Shown here in pieces: positions 8,274 through 17,585 of a DNA stretch of 43,367 bases (its first letter is position 1; every line of letters starts with the position of its first letter). The stretch comes from Ardenticatenales bacterium (GTDB lineage: Bacteria > Chloroflexota > Anaerolineae > Promineifilales > Promineifilaceae), in NCBI GenBank assembly GCA_020634575.1, contig JACKBM010000058.1, forward strand, positions 1 through 43,367. The letters are read 5' to 3'. Both the position numbers and the translations under genes were made by a program. A model generated the notes under the pieces. The model saw only the letters and a list, made by a program, of their open reading frames with translations, did no database searches and was not told the DNA's origin.

Positions 8274-8360
8274 TCATCGAATCAGGATACGCAGAAGTGG
8301 CACCACCACCATCAGGAGCAGGATAAAGATAACGAAAAGTCGATACAGTCGTTTGTTCAT
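8274..8360 (-). CDS. Possible 28-residue single-span membrane microprotein
   Basis: A short frame with a basic N-terminus (MNKRLYR), one 17-residue hydrophobic helix and a basic end (RILIR), the classic make-up of a membrane microprotein. A weak GGGAA lies nine bases upstream. It sits in an otherwise empty 650-nt gap, downstream of the surface-protein operon on the same strand. The composition could arise by chance, so this is a candidate only. Confidence 0.35.
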   Translation of the reverse strand: MNKRLYRLFVIFILLLMVVVPLLRILIR

Positions 8361-8577
8361 GATTCATTCCCAGGCCGGGCACCGCCGGACATGCCAGCAA
8401 AATAGCCCTACTTTTTTGTCAAAAGTATAGACAGGAGGAGTCGCCTGGACATCGGCGTAGCGTATTATCTTGCCTGAGAAGGCTGTACGTCATTTGACGC
8501 AAGCGTAATTGAGTTGAAGGGTTCCGGGATAGAATGCCACTGAGTGAAGGTCTGCCCACGTGCGCACAAAAGCAAAT

Positions 8578-9957
8578 TTAGCGCAAGTTATTGAGCTGGA
8601 ATTCACGCCCCAGGATGGAGAAGATGGCGGCAAAATCGTTAGGCCGCTGGAAGGTCAGGGCGTAGGTCACCGTCTGGCCCGGTGGAATCACCCAGGGAAA
8701 ACCGGGGTTGGTGGAGAATACGAGGTAAAGGGTGCCATTGCTGAGCAGGGAAACATCTTGCTCATCAACCACAACCTGCTCCGTCCCGATGTTGGTCACT
8801 TGCCCGATCAGGAACAATGAACTGCCATCAGACGAGATCTGCGCCTGCTGCAAACTGACGTCCACTTGTTCGGAACCTGCCCCCTCTTGAAAGGGGATGG
8901 TTACTTCAATCACGGCGCCCGTATCCTGGCGGATGACCACCCAGCTAAGCGTGGGGCTGGTGAGCCCAGACGGGATCTGGTAACCAATAGAGGCGGCCAC
9001 AGTCTGGCCGGGGGCCACAAAACTGGTCAACGGCGGCAGGTTGCCCACCTGGCTGGCCAGCGGATTCATAGCGTATTGCGTGCCCAGACTATCTCGCAGG
9101 GTCATGCGCAGATTGTTGGGATCAACATTGGCGGCGCCCAAATTCTGCAGCTGGTAATCGACGAGGTAGAAATCAAAACCGGCCGGTGCCACCGCCTGGT
9201 CAAACTGATGCACCACCCCGGTCACCGTCACCTGCATATCGCCTAGCTGCGCCGTCTGCCCCAGCTCCACCGTCGTATCCTGGCCGGAGATCGTCTGGGC
9301 CGTCGCCACCACATATTGGCCCCGCACCACCGTCCGCGTCTCATCATCAGAGCCAATTAATATCACAGTGATGCCAGGCATGTTCTGGGCGTAAATGCTG
9401 CTGACGGCGGGGGCCAGGTCTTCCCGGCTGTTGAAAACAAAACGGTAATCAGCGCCGTTTTGCGTCGTCAGCACCAACTCATCCTCGGTCGTCAGGCTGT
9501 CTAGCATGAAGCGGTTGGCATCCGTATCCGGCAGACCCACAACGTAGTTGACCACCGTCCCATAAACCCAGATACCGGCACCTTCATCCTCTACAGCCAG
9601 CGGCTGCCAGTTACCGCCCGGCGGCAGCGCCTGGCGTTGCAGGCTAAAGGGCCGGCCGGCCACATCCAGCAAAATGGGCGCATCCAGGGTCACGCTGATG
9701 ACGGTGTTGTCGCTGATGCCCACCACCAGTGATTCATTGCCAACGGGCAAATTAAATTGATTGTTCTGAGTATCGATCTCGGCGTCCGTGTCCCCATCAT
9801 CTCCCGAAAGTAGCATGTAACCTAAAATGCAGGTGAAAAGGGCACCGATGATTCCCAAGGAGATGGAAATCATCAATCCGCGCCCCTGCAGCCGCTCTCT
9901 CCAGCTCACGCCAGCGGGCATGAGTGTCCTTTCAGTTACCTGCTCCTCTTCAACCAT
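8578..9957 (-). CDS. Membrane-anchored extracellular protein with DUF4352-like domains
   Basis: This 459-residue protein has a short cytoplasmic N-terminus, one membrane helix (about residues 25-50, GLMISISLGIIGALFTCILG) and a long beta-rich outer part. Residues about 205-340 read like a DUF4352/telokin-like fold: GQTAQLGDMQVTVTGV, a long YQLQNLGAANVDPNN strand pair, then a second related stretch near the C-terminus. These domains are common on Gram-positive and Chloroflexota surface proteins and are thought to bind or support other surface proteins. The start at 9957 has GAGGG about 12 bases upstream. The gene follows the PPC-domain gene by 22 nt, so the two form an operon. No enzyme motif is seen. 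Confidence 0.7.
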   Translation of the reverse strand: MVEEEQVTERTLMPAGVSWRERLQGRGLMISISLGIIGALFTCILGYMLLSGDDGDTDAEIDTQNNQFNLPVGNESLVVGISDNTVISVTLDAPILLDVAGRPFSLQRQALPPGGNWQPLAVEDEGAGIWVYGTVVNYVVGLPDTDANRFMLDSLTTEDELVLTTQNGADYRFVFNSREDLAPAVSSIYAQNMPGITVILIGSDDETRTVVRGQYVVATAQTISGQDTTVELGQTAQLGDMQVTVTGVVHQFDQAVAPAGFDFYLVDYQLQNLGAANVDPNNLRMTLRDSLGTQYAMNPLASQVGNLPPLTSFVAPGQTVAASIGYQIPSGLTSPTLSWVVIRQDTGAVIEVTIPFQEGAGSEQVDVSLQQAQISSDGSSLFLIGQVTNIGTEQVVVDEQDVSLLSNGTLYLVFSTNPGFPWVIPPGQTVTYALTFQRPNDFAAIFSILGREFQLNNLR

Positions 9958-9979
9958 ATCGCGAGGCCCTCTCTTGCGG

Positions 9980-11572
9980 TTAGGGGATGATGTTGGGCAG
10001 CTGCCGCGGCGCAATACGCAACCGCAGCTCGGATTGGCCCGGGGCAATTGTCTGCACGTAATTTAAGAATGGGATCGTCACCCGCACCGGCCCACTGGTC
10101 ATCACGCCGGCGAAACGGACGATGCCGGATTCATTGGTATAGCCAAAGGCCAACAGCTGGCCAGTCGTCGCATCATACAGGGCCACCGCGACTTCCATCA
10201 CCCCTTCCGTCAGCTCCGGCATGAAGTTCTGGTTGGCATCGTAGTAGATTGTCACATTCAACGACAACGATTGAGCTACTGCTGTTCCCATAGGGGTTGG
10301 TGTAGGCAGTGGCAAGATCTGGACAGCTGGCACTGTTGGTGTAAACAGTATCGCATCCGGCAATGGAGTCACTGATGGAAACGGCGTCGGCGTATCGAAG
10401 ACAAATACTGTGGCGCTTGGACCGAAAGTCGGCTGTGGAACAAAGGGAACCGTCGCTGTTGCTGTAGGCGTCGCCGTTGGCTGCGTCAGATCGCAGAAAA
10501 AGTCGTAGCGGAAATCTGGCGAATCGCCGTAAGGTACCGGCACCTTGGGACCGACCAGCATATAAGCCCAGCCATCGTAGCTGGATACCCAGCTAAACTC
10601 GCTGCCCAGGTCGCCATTCAGCAAATCCCGATCATCGTTACCGCCAATGCCGTTGCCATTCTGATCATAGACGATCAGATTGGTGTCGTTGACCGCTGTC
10701 AGGTTTTCCGTGCCGCATGTATAAAACAGACCCGCCCGGGTCCACATGCGGAAAAAATCATTGTCCGTACCACCGATATCGTTGGGGACAAAGTTCAGAT
10801 TGGTGATCGTATCGCCGGGACCAACCAGGCAAGCCGTACCAAAATCGCCATTGGGTTCGCAGCTGTCCACCGCCCCTACCCGCGTGGCCGTCGGCACCGG
10901 GGTTGAGGTGTTAGGCGGGTTGACTTCATCAACCTCAAAACAATAGCGCTGGTCGGTTGGGTCTGCCTGGCTCAGGTTGGTGATTTCAGCGAAGAAATAA
11001 CCATTGCGATCAGCCACGAAACCGAGTTCAGCATCCCGTTGACCAATGCCAGAATCATCGTTTGAAGCGAAGAAGACGCCGTTGGGGTTAGCGACGCGCA
11101 GATATGGGTCGACATTGGAATTGTTCTCGTCAACCGCGGCCCGAATATGGTAAGCGGAGCCCGCCTTGGTATAGAAGCGGAAATTGTCGATATCCCCGAC
11201 AGGCCAGAAGGTGATGTTACAGAAGACCGCGCTATTAACCTGTACAGTCGTCGCCTGGTTGAGCGTATTATTCGGCTCGTAGGGATCGACGTATAGCTGG
11301 GTATCCGGGGTGGAGCTCGGCGTCACCGTACTGGTTGCGGTATTCGTGGGCGTGTTGGTCGGTGTGTTGGTTGGGGTATTCGTGGGCGTGCTGGTGTGGG
11401 TATTGGTTGCCTGGGCGTACACAGGGTCATTGATGTAGTCCAGCAAAATGGGGGTATCGGTGACCGGCCGGTCCGCCATCGCCACCCATAGCATCGCCAA
11501 CACAGGAATGGCGATTACCACCAAACCCACCAGTCGCTGGCCCCAGCTACGCTTATACCCGGTCCATTTCAT
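9980..11572 (-). CDS. Secreted surface protein with PPC-like repeats and Thr-Pro stalk
   Basis: A 530-residue protein with an N-terminal signal anchor (VGLVVIAIPVLAMLWVAMA), then a Thr-Pro linker (repeats of TNTP) that looks like an exposed, possibly glycosylated stalk. Next come two pre-peptidase C-terminal (PPC)-type beta domains, opening with YEPNNTLNQA and CEPNGDFGTA. A second Thr-Pro linker leads to a C-terminal SdrD/CNA-B-like fold (TIYYDANQNFMPELTEGV, then a GIVRF strand). No catalytic domain is present, so a binding or structural role is likely. GAGG lies six bases before the ATG. It is the first gene of an operon with the DUF4352-like protein. Confidence 0.75.
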   Translation of the reverse strand: MKWTGYKRSWGQRLVGLVVIAIPVLAMLWVAMADRPVTDTPILLDYINDPVYAQATNTHTSTPTNTPTNTPTNTPTNTATSTVTPSSTPDTQLYVDPYEPNNTLNQATTVQVNSAVFCNITFWPVGDIDNFRFYTKAGSAYHIRAAVDENNSNVDPYLRVANPNGVFFASNDDSGIGQRDAELGFVADRNGYFFAEITNLSQADPTDQRYCFEVDEVNPPNTSTPVPTATRVGAVDSCEPNGDFGTACLVGPGDTITNLNFVPNDIGGTDNDFFRMWTRAGLFYTCGTENLTAVNDTNLIVYDQNGNGIGGNDDRDLLNGDLGSEFSWVSSYDGWAYMLVGPKVPVPYGDSPDFRYDFFCDLTQPTATPTATATVPFVPQPTFGPSATVFVFDTPTPFPSVTPLPDAILFTPTVPAVQILPLPTPTPMGTAVAQSLSLNVTIYYDANQNFMPELTEGVMEVAVALYDATTGQLLAFGYTNESGIVRFAGVMTSGPVRVTIPFLNYVQTIAPGQSELRLRIAPRQLPNIIP

Positions 11573-11632
11573 AAACGCCCTCGTCGCCCAATGCGCCGCA
11601 TCGCTAATTTCGTGGCGCGATTATAGGTCAAC

Positions 11633-11660
11633 ATTATAAAAGAGGAAATCATCATGGCAA
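11633..11660 (-). promoter_or_regulatory. Promoter of the surface-protein operon
   Basis: On the minus strand, TTGCCA, a 16-nt spacer and a perfect TATAAT lie about 60 nt before the first ATG of the operon. A second TATAAT occurs 15 nt further on, without a good -35 box. Confidence 0.55.
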
Positions 11661-11684
11661 AAGATAAATACTAGATGAGAGCAC

Positions 11685-11716
11685 AAAAAAAGGCGGGCCT
11701 GCCAGAGACCCGCCTT
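11685..11716 (-). terminator. Terminator of tig-clpP
   Basis: On the minus strand, the arms AAGGCGGG and CCCGCCTT enclose an 11-nt loop and are followed by seven T. It lies 23 nt past the clpP stop. Confidence 0.85.
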
Positions 11717-11739
11717 TACAATCTACAATAGATTCAGGT

Positions 11740-12384
11740 TTAGTCAACCCGCTCCGCCGGATTATTCGCCGTCGGCCCGAAAAGATCTTCACCCAATACT
11801 TCGTCCACCAGACCATAATCCTTGGCCTGACGGGCATCCATGAAAACGTCGCGGTCCGTATCTTCGCGGATACGCTCCAGGGGCTGGCCAGTGTGATGGG
11901 CCAGCACGTTGTTCAGGCGGCTGCGCAGACGCAGGATTTCATTCGCCTGAATGGCGATGTCAGAGGCCTGACCCTGCGCCCCACCCAAAGGCTGGTGCAT
12001 ATGGATCGTGGCACTGGGCAGCGCGTAGCGCATACCAGGTTCACCGGCCGCCAGCAACACGGTGCCAAAGCTGGCCGTAAAGCCAACCGCAACCGTGGAG
12101 ACAGGGCTTTTCACCTGCTGCATGGTGTCATAGATCGCCAGACCAGCATAAACCTGGCCGCCGGGCGAGTTGATATACATGCGAATCGGCGCCGTCGGGT
12201 CTTCGCTATCCAGATAGAGAAGCTGGGCGACAAGTAAGTTAGCAACCTGGTCATTGATGGGCGTACCGCACATGATAATACGGTTGCGCAGCAGCAACGA
12301 AAAAATGTCGAAGGCTCGCTCACCACGTGATCCCTGCTCAATTACCATCGGTACGAGGGAAGTTGGAATACCAGGAAAATTCAT
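11740..12384 (-). CDS. clpP: ATP-dependent Clp protease proteolytic subunit
   Basis: Serine protease that forms the double-heptamer chamber and degrades substrates fed by ClpX, ClpC or ClpA. The triad is visible: Ser105 in GFTASFG, His130 in HMHQPLGG and Asp175 in EDTDRD. The handle and N-terminal segments are complete at 214 residues. The serine motif GFTASFG differs from the usual GQAASMG, so this may be one of several ClpP paralogues. The start at 12384 follows AAGGAG by six bases. The frame is open upstream but overlaps the end of tig. The tig-clpP order (often followed by clpX) is the classic arrangement. Here a terminator follows and clpX is absent. Confidence 0.95.
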   Translation of the reverse strand: MNFPGIPTSLVPMVIEQGSRGERAFDIFSLLLRNRIIMCGTPINDQVANLLVAQLLYLDSEDPTAPIRMYINSPGGQVYAGLAIYDTMQQVKSPVSTVAVGFTASFGTVLLAAGEPGMRYALPSATIHMHQPLGGAQGQASDIAIQANEILRLRSRLNNVLAHHTGQPLERIREDTDRDVFMDARQAKDYGLVDEVLGEDLFGPTANNPAERVD

Positions 12385-12403
12385 TCGTATCTCCTTAGAA
12401 AGA

Positions 12404-13747
12404 TTACTCTTCTTCAGCTGCAGCCAGAGCCTCCAAATCGGGGGCTTCACCAGTGGCGATCAGCTGTAAGCGCTCATAGACCTTGTCCATCAGGACGTCG
12501 TTGGCCAGCATCGACTTACCGCTGGGGCTGGACATCCATTCGCGCATCATATTTTGTGTCTCTTCATTTTCAATATCAGCCACGCGTTCTTCAATAAGCA
12601 CGTCAAACTCTTTGTCGCTGACCTTGATCAGTTCATCTTCAATGAATTGGGACAGGACCAGGCCACGGCGCAGGCGCGTCTCAGCATCCTCAGTCCATTC
12701 TGACCGAATCTCTTCTTCGGTACGACCACCCAACTTGAGGTAATCTTCCCATTGCCAGCCCATCTGGGTGATCTGCTGACGCATATTGGCCACCATGCTG
12801 TCCAATTCCTGGTCGACAGCGGCCGGCGGGTAAATCATCTCCACATTTTCCAGCATGGCGTCGATCATCCCTTCCAGGAATTCATCTTTGGCCTGCCGTT
12901 CAGCCTGATTCTGCAGCTCTTCGCGCACAGCGGTTTTCAGCTCATCAAGGGTTTCGTAATCCCCTTCTTCCTGGGCCAGATCATCGTCAATCTCGGGCAC
13001 ATTGCGGGATTTAATATCCAGCACCTCAACCGCAAAATTCGCTTCTTTGCCTGCATAGGCTTCATCGGCAAAATCTTCAGCATAGCTGATGCTGAATTCT
13101 TTGGTATCGCCCGTGTTCAGACCCAACAGCGCAGCCACAAACTCTGGACCGAAGAACACCTTTTCCCCATCCATGAGGAAATCAATGCGCTCTTCTTCAA
13201 AAATAAAATCATCTTCCGCGGCATCAGTCAGGCGCCCCTTTCCAGACAGGGTAACCACATCCTGTTCCTGAATACCCCGATCCTCAACCGGCTCCATGAT
13301 GGCATGCCGTTCCTGGATCTCCTTAAGGCGCTCGTCAACCGCTTCATCTGTGATCGAGACTTCTGCAATTTCCTTGCGGATATCCCGATACGCATTGAGC
13401 TTGATAGTCGGCGCCAGCGGCATAATAAACTTGAAGGTCACCGGCTCCAGCGTCAGGTCTTCGAGCTTGATCTGGGCATAAGGTTCTTCCTCAACCAGCT
13501 CCAGCATCTCGTTGAAAACAGACTCAACCAAGTCATCCGCAGCCTCAGCCCGGATGGCTTCCTCGCCAAAGCGGCCGACTACGACCTTGTACGGAACCTT
13601 GCCCCGGCGGAAACCGGGAATACGCAAATCGCGGCCCAGCTTGCGAGCCACTTTCTGCATCTCATTTTGAACACGCTCTTCCGGGACTTCCACTGAAATC
13701 ATCAACTGGCGCTGTTCATCTTCGTTCTTCTGGATAGTCAAACTCAT
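12404..13747 (-). CDS. tig: Trigger factor
   Basis: Ribosome-bound chaperone that receives nascent chains at the exit tunnel. The N-terminal ribosome-docking loop GFRRGKVP lies at residues 45-52. A central FKBP-like domain follows (residues about 150-250), shortened and acidic, with the peptidyl-prolyl isomerase core only partly recognisable. The C-terminal helical arms end in an acidic, alanine-rich tail. At 447 residues the length is normal. A GAGGTAAGG site lies just before the ATG. It is the first gene of the tig-clpP operon, with 19 nt between them, so the chaperone and protease subunit are made together. Confidence 0.95.
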   Translation of the reverse strand: MSLTIQKNEDEQRQLMISVEVPEERVQNEMQKVARKLGRDLRIPGFRRGKVPYKVVVGRFGEEAIRAEAADDLVESVFNEMLELVEEEPYAQIKLEDLTLEPVTFKFIMPLAPTIKLNAYRDIRKEIAEVSITDEAVDERLKEIQERHAIMEPVEDRGIQEQDVVTLSGKGRLTDAAEDDFIFEEERIDFLMDGEKVFFGPEFVAALLGLNTGDTKEFSISYAEDFADEAYAGKEANFAVEVLDIKSRNVPEIDDDLAQEEGDYETLDELKTAVREELQNQAERQAKDEFLEGMIDAMLENVEMIYPPAAVDQELDSMVANMRQQITQMGWQWEDYLKLGGRTEEEIRSEWTEDAETRLRRGLVLSQFIEDELIKVSDKEFDVLIEERVADIENEETQNMMREWMSSPSGKSMLANDVLMDKVYERLQLIATGEAPDLEALAAAEEE

Positions 13748-13802
13748 GACCTTACCTCTTTTGCCGACAGGAAAATTAAATCATGTAAGGAGTGGAATTT
13801 CC

Positions 13803-13831
13803 ATTAATGTTGCGTAGGAGTTGCCTGCCAA
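13803..13831 (-). promoter_or_regulatory. Possible promoter of tig-clpP
   Basis: On the minus strand, TTGGCA, a 17-nt spacer and ATTAAT match the housekeeping consensus at 9 of 12 positions, giving a leader of about 50 nt. A perfect hairpin, GAAGCGC/GCGCTTC (13840-13862), lies just upstream. No CIRCE or other heat-shock operator was seen. Confidence 0.35.
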
Positions 13832-13989
13832 TATCATATGAAGCGCGTTATTATTGCGCTTCTCGAGACGAAGGTGGCGACAATCCTGACAACTTTTCTA
13901 ATTTTCAAGTGGGAAATTTGTATGTGACCACCAGTGTGGCAACAAACCACTAGTTTAAATAAAAACTGCTGATGGTGCAAAGAATGGAA

Positions 13990-14071
13990 TGGGGATGGTG
14001 GGACTCGAACCCACACGCCTTGCGGCACATGATCCTAAGTCATGCTCGTCTGCCAATTCCGACACATCCCC
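13990..14071 (-). tRNA. tRNA-Leu (anticodon UAG)
   Basis: An 82-nt class II cloverleaf on the minus strand. The acceptor stem is GGGGATG/CATCCCC with discriminator A, the anticodon stem CATGA/TCATG with loop CTTAGGA (anticodon UAG), the long variable arm GCC-GCAA-GGC, and the T arm GTGGG-TTCGAGT-CCCAC. CCA is not encoded. Confidence 0.96.
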
Positions 14072-14082
14072 GCAGCGGCGGC

Positions 14083-14112
14083 ATTATACCATCGGCACTT
14101 TTGTGGTAGCAA
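14083..14112 (-). promoter_or_regulatory. Promoter of tRNA-Leu
   Basis: On the minus strand, TTGCTA, an 18-nt spacer and a perfect TATAAT end 11 nt before the mature tRNA 5' end. A CG-rich discriminator follows, as is usual for stable RNA promoters. Confidence 0.7.
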
Positions 14113-14137
14113 GAACGAAAACAGTAGGGCATCGCGG

Positions 14138-15052
14138 ATGTATTTAGGCGCCAACGGACTGGTTATCAACGAATTAGGGCACGTTTTGCTGATTCAGCGC
14201 GATGACAGCCGCAGTTGGGGGTTGCCCGGCGGCGGTTTGGACGAGGGCGAGACGCCGACAGAAGCCGTCACCCGCGAGGTTGAGGAAGAAACCGGCCTGA
14301 AGACTCTTCCAGTGCGCCTGGTCGGCCTTTATTTTCGCCAGGAAAAGGAGGCGGATCGGCTCATGTTCCTGTTCCGCTGCCTGGTCCGGGGCGGTACAGT
14401 CACACCTTCCCCAGAATCTCCCCAGGTTGGCTACATCAAGTACGAGGCACTGCCTTCACGCATTCTGGCCATCCACCGGCAGCAAATTGACCAGGGCTAC
14501 CTGCATGCGGGTGGCCCGCCGGTGCTACAACGGCAAACGCTCCCCTGGCTGGTAGGCCGGCTGCGCGACCTGCTGTACGGCTGGCGTGATTGGCGCCGCC
14601 GGCGGCGGGGCGAGCCAACCTTCACCCCGGCCTTCCGCTGGCAAGCCGGCGCTTTCGTGATTCTGCGCAACGAAAAGGACGAGATCCTCTGGGCCCAGCG
14701 GCGCGACGATGGTCGCTGGAATCTGCCGGGGGGCGGCGTGGAGCCCGGCGAGGCCCCCTGGGAAGCGGCGGTCCGCGAAACCCTGGAGGAGACCGGCCTA
14801 AATGTGGCGATCACACGCCTGACGGGTGTCTATACCCAGCAGGAGGCCGGCGAGATCATCTTCAACTTTACCGGCCGGATCACCAACGGCCAGCTCCAGA
14901 CCAACAGCGAATCACAAGCGTTTCAATGGTTACCGGCCGGTTCCCCACCAGACAACGCCCTCAGCAACGACGTCGAGCGCATCCGGGACGCTGTGGAAAC
15001 TCCAGACCTGACCGTTTTCAAAACACAGAAAAGCGAACGCCTCTCAGCCTAA
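14138..15052 (+). CDS. Tandem two-domain Nudix hydrolase
   Basis: This 304-residue protein carries two complete Nudix boxes of the form GX5EX7REUXEEXGU. The first is at residues 32-54 (G32, E38, R46, E47, E50, E51), the second at about 199-221 (R213-E214). Each domain would hydrolyse a nucleoside diphosphate linked to some other group, using magnesium or manganese held by the box glutamates. The two are joined by a basic linker (WRDWRRRRRGE). Both boxes look intact, so both sites may be active. The substrate cannot be predicted. The frame extends upstream into tRNA-Leu on the other strand, so the ATG at 14138 (MYLGANGLVI) is the first sensible start, although no clear ribosome-binding site precedes it. 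Confidence 0.85.
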   Translation: MYLGANGLVINELGHVLLIQRDDSRSWGLPGGGLDEGETPTEAVTREVEEETGLKTLPVRLVGLYFRQEKEADRLMFLFRCLVRGGTVTPSPESPQVGYIKYEALPSRILAIHRQQIDQGYLHAGGPPVLQRQTLPWLVGRLRDLLYGWRDWRRRRRGEPTFTPAFRWQAGAFVILRNEKDEILWAQRRDDGRWNLPGGGVEPGEAPWEAAVRETLEETGLNVAITRLTGVYTQQEAGEIIFNFTGRITNGQLQTNSESQAFQWLPAGSPPDNALSNDVERIRDAVETPDLTVFKTQKSERLSA

Positions 15053-15275
15053 ATGCCTCGCCGCAGCCCCCTTCACCGTCGGCAGGAAATTTGTACCAAT
15101 TCCCCTTTTTTGTTAAGCCAAACACCCAATTCAGCCCCAAAATCCATTAATATTCCCCTGGGCGAGCTAAAGTTTTTTCACCAAAATCACGACCACTCAA
15201 TGGTCAGCTGAGAGTCTGACTGCCCACACCCGGCGCTTCGCCCGCGTGGCCAGAGCAGTACCAGTGCCAAGCAAT

Positions 15276-17489
15276 ATGCCGATACTCAACCCGACCTATG
15301 TCACGCTGACGACGCTGGGTTTTCTCAACGTTATCCTGGCCTGGGTCGCCCACAAACGCATAAAGCGCATACCCGTCGGCCGGCGCTGGCTTGTTCTCTA
15401 TTTGCTCCTCAACTGCGTCTATCTCGGCCTGCGCCTCGGCGCCGAAGCGGGCTGGTGGCAGCCAGAAAAACAGTGGCTGGCCCCTGACATGGCCGCCCTG
15501 CTCATCCTCACCCTGGTCTTCTATTTCCTGACCAAAGCATTTTTCCGTCATGTCAACGAGGAGCCGGACAACCGGCGCGCCTTTCTCATCCTTGTTCCCC
15601 TGATCAGCGTGGTGCTGCTGGCCATGTCGGTACCACGGGCCTGGTTGCCTGGCCCCGTTGGTCAATTTGGCGGCGCCATCGCCGGGCTCATTTTCTGGAT
15701 CGCCGCCTACGGCAAATCCGCCTTACTGGTCAGGGAACGTCTGATCCAGTCGCGGCGCCAGCCCCTGCACCGCAACCGGGTCGCCTACTGGGTCCTCATC
15801 ACCATCACCTTTGCCTCGGCTGATCTGCTCTATTTCTTTCGCGGCGGCCTGGTCACCGAGCTCATCCGCTTTGCCGGGATCGCCCTGGCTGTGTACGCAA
15901 CCCTTTCGCTCTACCTGGGCGACATTCAGCGATTGGGCCGCCGTATTGCCGGCAATCTGATCGCTGCCCTATTCATCGGCTCGCTTTTTTCCGGCGGCAT
16001 GGGGCTGCTGCGCCTGATTGGTGACCTGCCCGAAGCACAGGTTGGCTTTGCCCTGACGATGATTTGCGGCTTCCTTTATTACCCCAGCTACCGGCTTGTC
16101 CGCCGCATCGCCAGCCGGGTTGTGCCCAATATGGTCAACCCGTCGGTGGGCTGGATCGTCGGCGAATATGGCCATCGCATCAGTAAATTGATTGAGCTAA
16201 ACCGGCTGGAGGCTGAGGTCATCGGCCTGATCAGCCAGGGGATGGGTCTGGAGCACGGCACCCTGTTTTTGGTGAACCAACCGGCCGGTGACAACCCCGC
16301 CTATCAATTCCGCAGCGTCCAGAGCTCTACCGAAGAGGTCCTCATCCTGGGCACCCTCTACCCGGAAGATCCACTGGCCCAATACCTCAGCTACCAGCGC
16401 GCACCACTCACGCAATACGAAATCGACCTGCTGCCGCGCTTCCAGGAAGGACACGATGCCAGCCGCCGCTGGCTCATGGATATGGGCATTGATGTTTACG
16501 TGCCGATCTTCGCCCAGAATAGCTGGATCGGCCTCCTGGCTCTGGGCCCCAAATTGTCCGGCCAACCGTACGACCGCTTTGAGCTGGACCTGCTGGCCAC
16601 CGTTGCCGACCAGACCGCCGTCGCCCTGGAAAACGCCCGCCTCTTTGACGATCTTGTCGTCGTCAACAAGGAACTACAGGAAGCGCTGGCCCGCCTGGAG
16701 CAAGCCAACAGCAAGCTGCAGGAAAGTGACAGGCTCAAATCGGCTTTCATCAGCGTCGTCTCCCACGAACTACGCACGCCCTTCGCCAACGTCGGCTTTG
16801 CTCTCAATCTAATCGAGCGCTACGGTATCCAGGATTGGCAGGAGGGCCAGCAGGAAGAGTGGCACAATCTGCATAAAGGGATCGATCAGGCCCGCAAGAT
16901 GGTCGAGGATCTGGTCACTTTCGCCACCTTCCTGAGCAAGCAGGGCCAGCTCAACCTGACCCGCATCGACTTCACGGAATTGATTGCCGAAACAGCGCAG
17001 ATCATGGAGCCGCTGGCCTGCCAGAAACGCTTGCAGCTCCGGGCCGGCGCCCGAGCCGGCGATCCCTTTGCCAACGGCCACGCCCCGCGCGTCAACGGCG
17101 ACCGGGAACGCCTGGCCGATGTACTGCATCACCTGGTCCAAAATGCCCTCAAATTCACCCCGGAAGAAGGCTGCATTGACCTCAGTTTCTGGACGGAAGG
17201 TGACCGGGCCTACGTGGCCGTTCAGGACAACGGCATTGGCATCCCGGCTGATAAGCTGCAAAGTATCTGGGAAGGATTTAATCAGATGGCAGATCCGGTC
17301 CGCCGCGGCGCCGAAGGGCTCGGCCTGGGCCTGCCGCTGGTGATGTACGTCATCCGGGCCCACGGTGGCGATGTCTGGGCTGACAGTGAGCTTGACCAGG
17401 GCAGTACCTTCGGCTTCTGGATTCCGCTGGCCGGCCCCGATTCCAGCTATCGGCCCACGATTCCCAGCCTGGTCCTGGCTGCTGATTAG
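15276..17489 (+). CDS. Membrane sensor histidine kinase with GAF domain
   Basis: Two-component sensor of 737 residues. The first about 260 residues form seven or eight membrane helices, a 7TM-type input module. A GAF domain (about 300-465) and a coiled coil (ALARLEQANSKLQESDRLK) follow. The dimerisation domain carries the H-box SHELRTP with phospho-acceptor His497. The ATPase domain has the N-box (HHLVQNALKF), the G1 box (DNGIGIP) and the G2 box (GLGLGLP). No receiver domain or response-regulator gene is next to it, so its partner lies elsewhere. The ATG at 15276 was chosen over a GTG ten codons earlier because the extra residues look non-native. The next gene lies 96 nt downstream. Confidence 0.9.
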   Translation: MPILNPTYVTLTTLGFLNVILAWVAHKRIKRIPVGRRWLVLYLLLNCVYLGLRLGAEAGWWQPEKQWLAPDMAALLILTLVFYFLTKAFFRHVNEEPDNRRAFLILVPLISVVLLAMSVPRAWLPGPVGQFGGAIAGLIFWIAAYGKSALLVRERLIQSRRQPLHRNRVAYWVLITITFASADLLYFFRGGLVTELIRFAGIALAVYATLSLYLGDIQRLGRRIAGNLIAALFIGSLFSGGMGLLRLIGDLPEAQVGFALTMICGFLYYPSYRLVRRIASRVVPNMVNPSVGWIVGEYGHRISKLIELNRLEAEVIGLISQGMGLEHGTLFLVNQPAGDNPAYQFRSVQSSTEEVLILGTLYPEDPLAQYLSYQRAPLTQYEIDLLPRFQEGHDASRRWLMDMGIDVYVPIFAQNSWIGLLALGPKLSGQPYDRFELDLLATVADQTAVALENARLFDDLVVVNKELQEALARLEQANSKLQESDRLKSAFISVVSHELRTPFANVGFALNLIERYGIQDWQEGQQEEWHNLHKGIDQARKMVEDLVTFATFLSKQGQLNLTRIDFTELIAETAQIMEPLACQKRLQLRAGARAGDPFANGHAPRVNGDRERLADVLHHLVQNALKFTPEEGCIDLSFWTEGDRAYVAVQDNGIGIPADKLQSIWEGFNQMADPVRRGAEGLGLGLPLVMYVIRAHGGDVWADSELDQGSTFGFWIPLAGPDSSYRPTIPSLVLAAD

Positions 17490-17585
17490 CCAGAGTGGCT
17501 GATGACAGCTCCGAAATTACTCCGTACAATTCGTTTATCTCGCTAGATTCCACAACCAGCTCCATAGCAGGAGGTCGTTCAGCCT

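Noticed and set aside
8098..8400. 100-codon minus-strand frame in the 7920-8577 gap
   Set aside because: No ribosome-binding site, no recognisable domain and a composition unlike the neighbouring genes. The smaller microprotein candidate in another frame is more credible.
12752..13696. 314-codon plus-strand frame opposite tig
   Set aside because: Antisense to a clear trigger factor gene with a good start and operon context.
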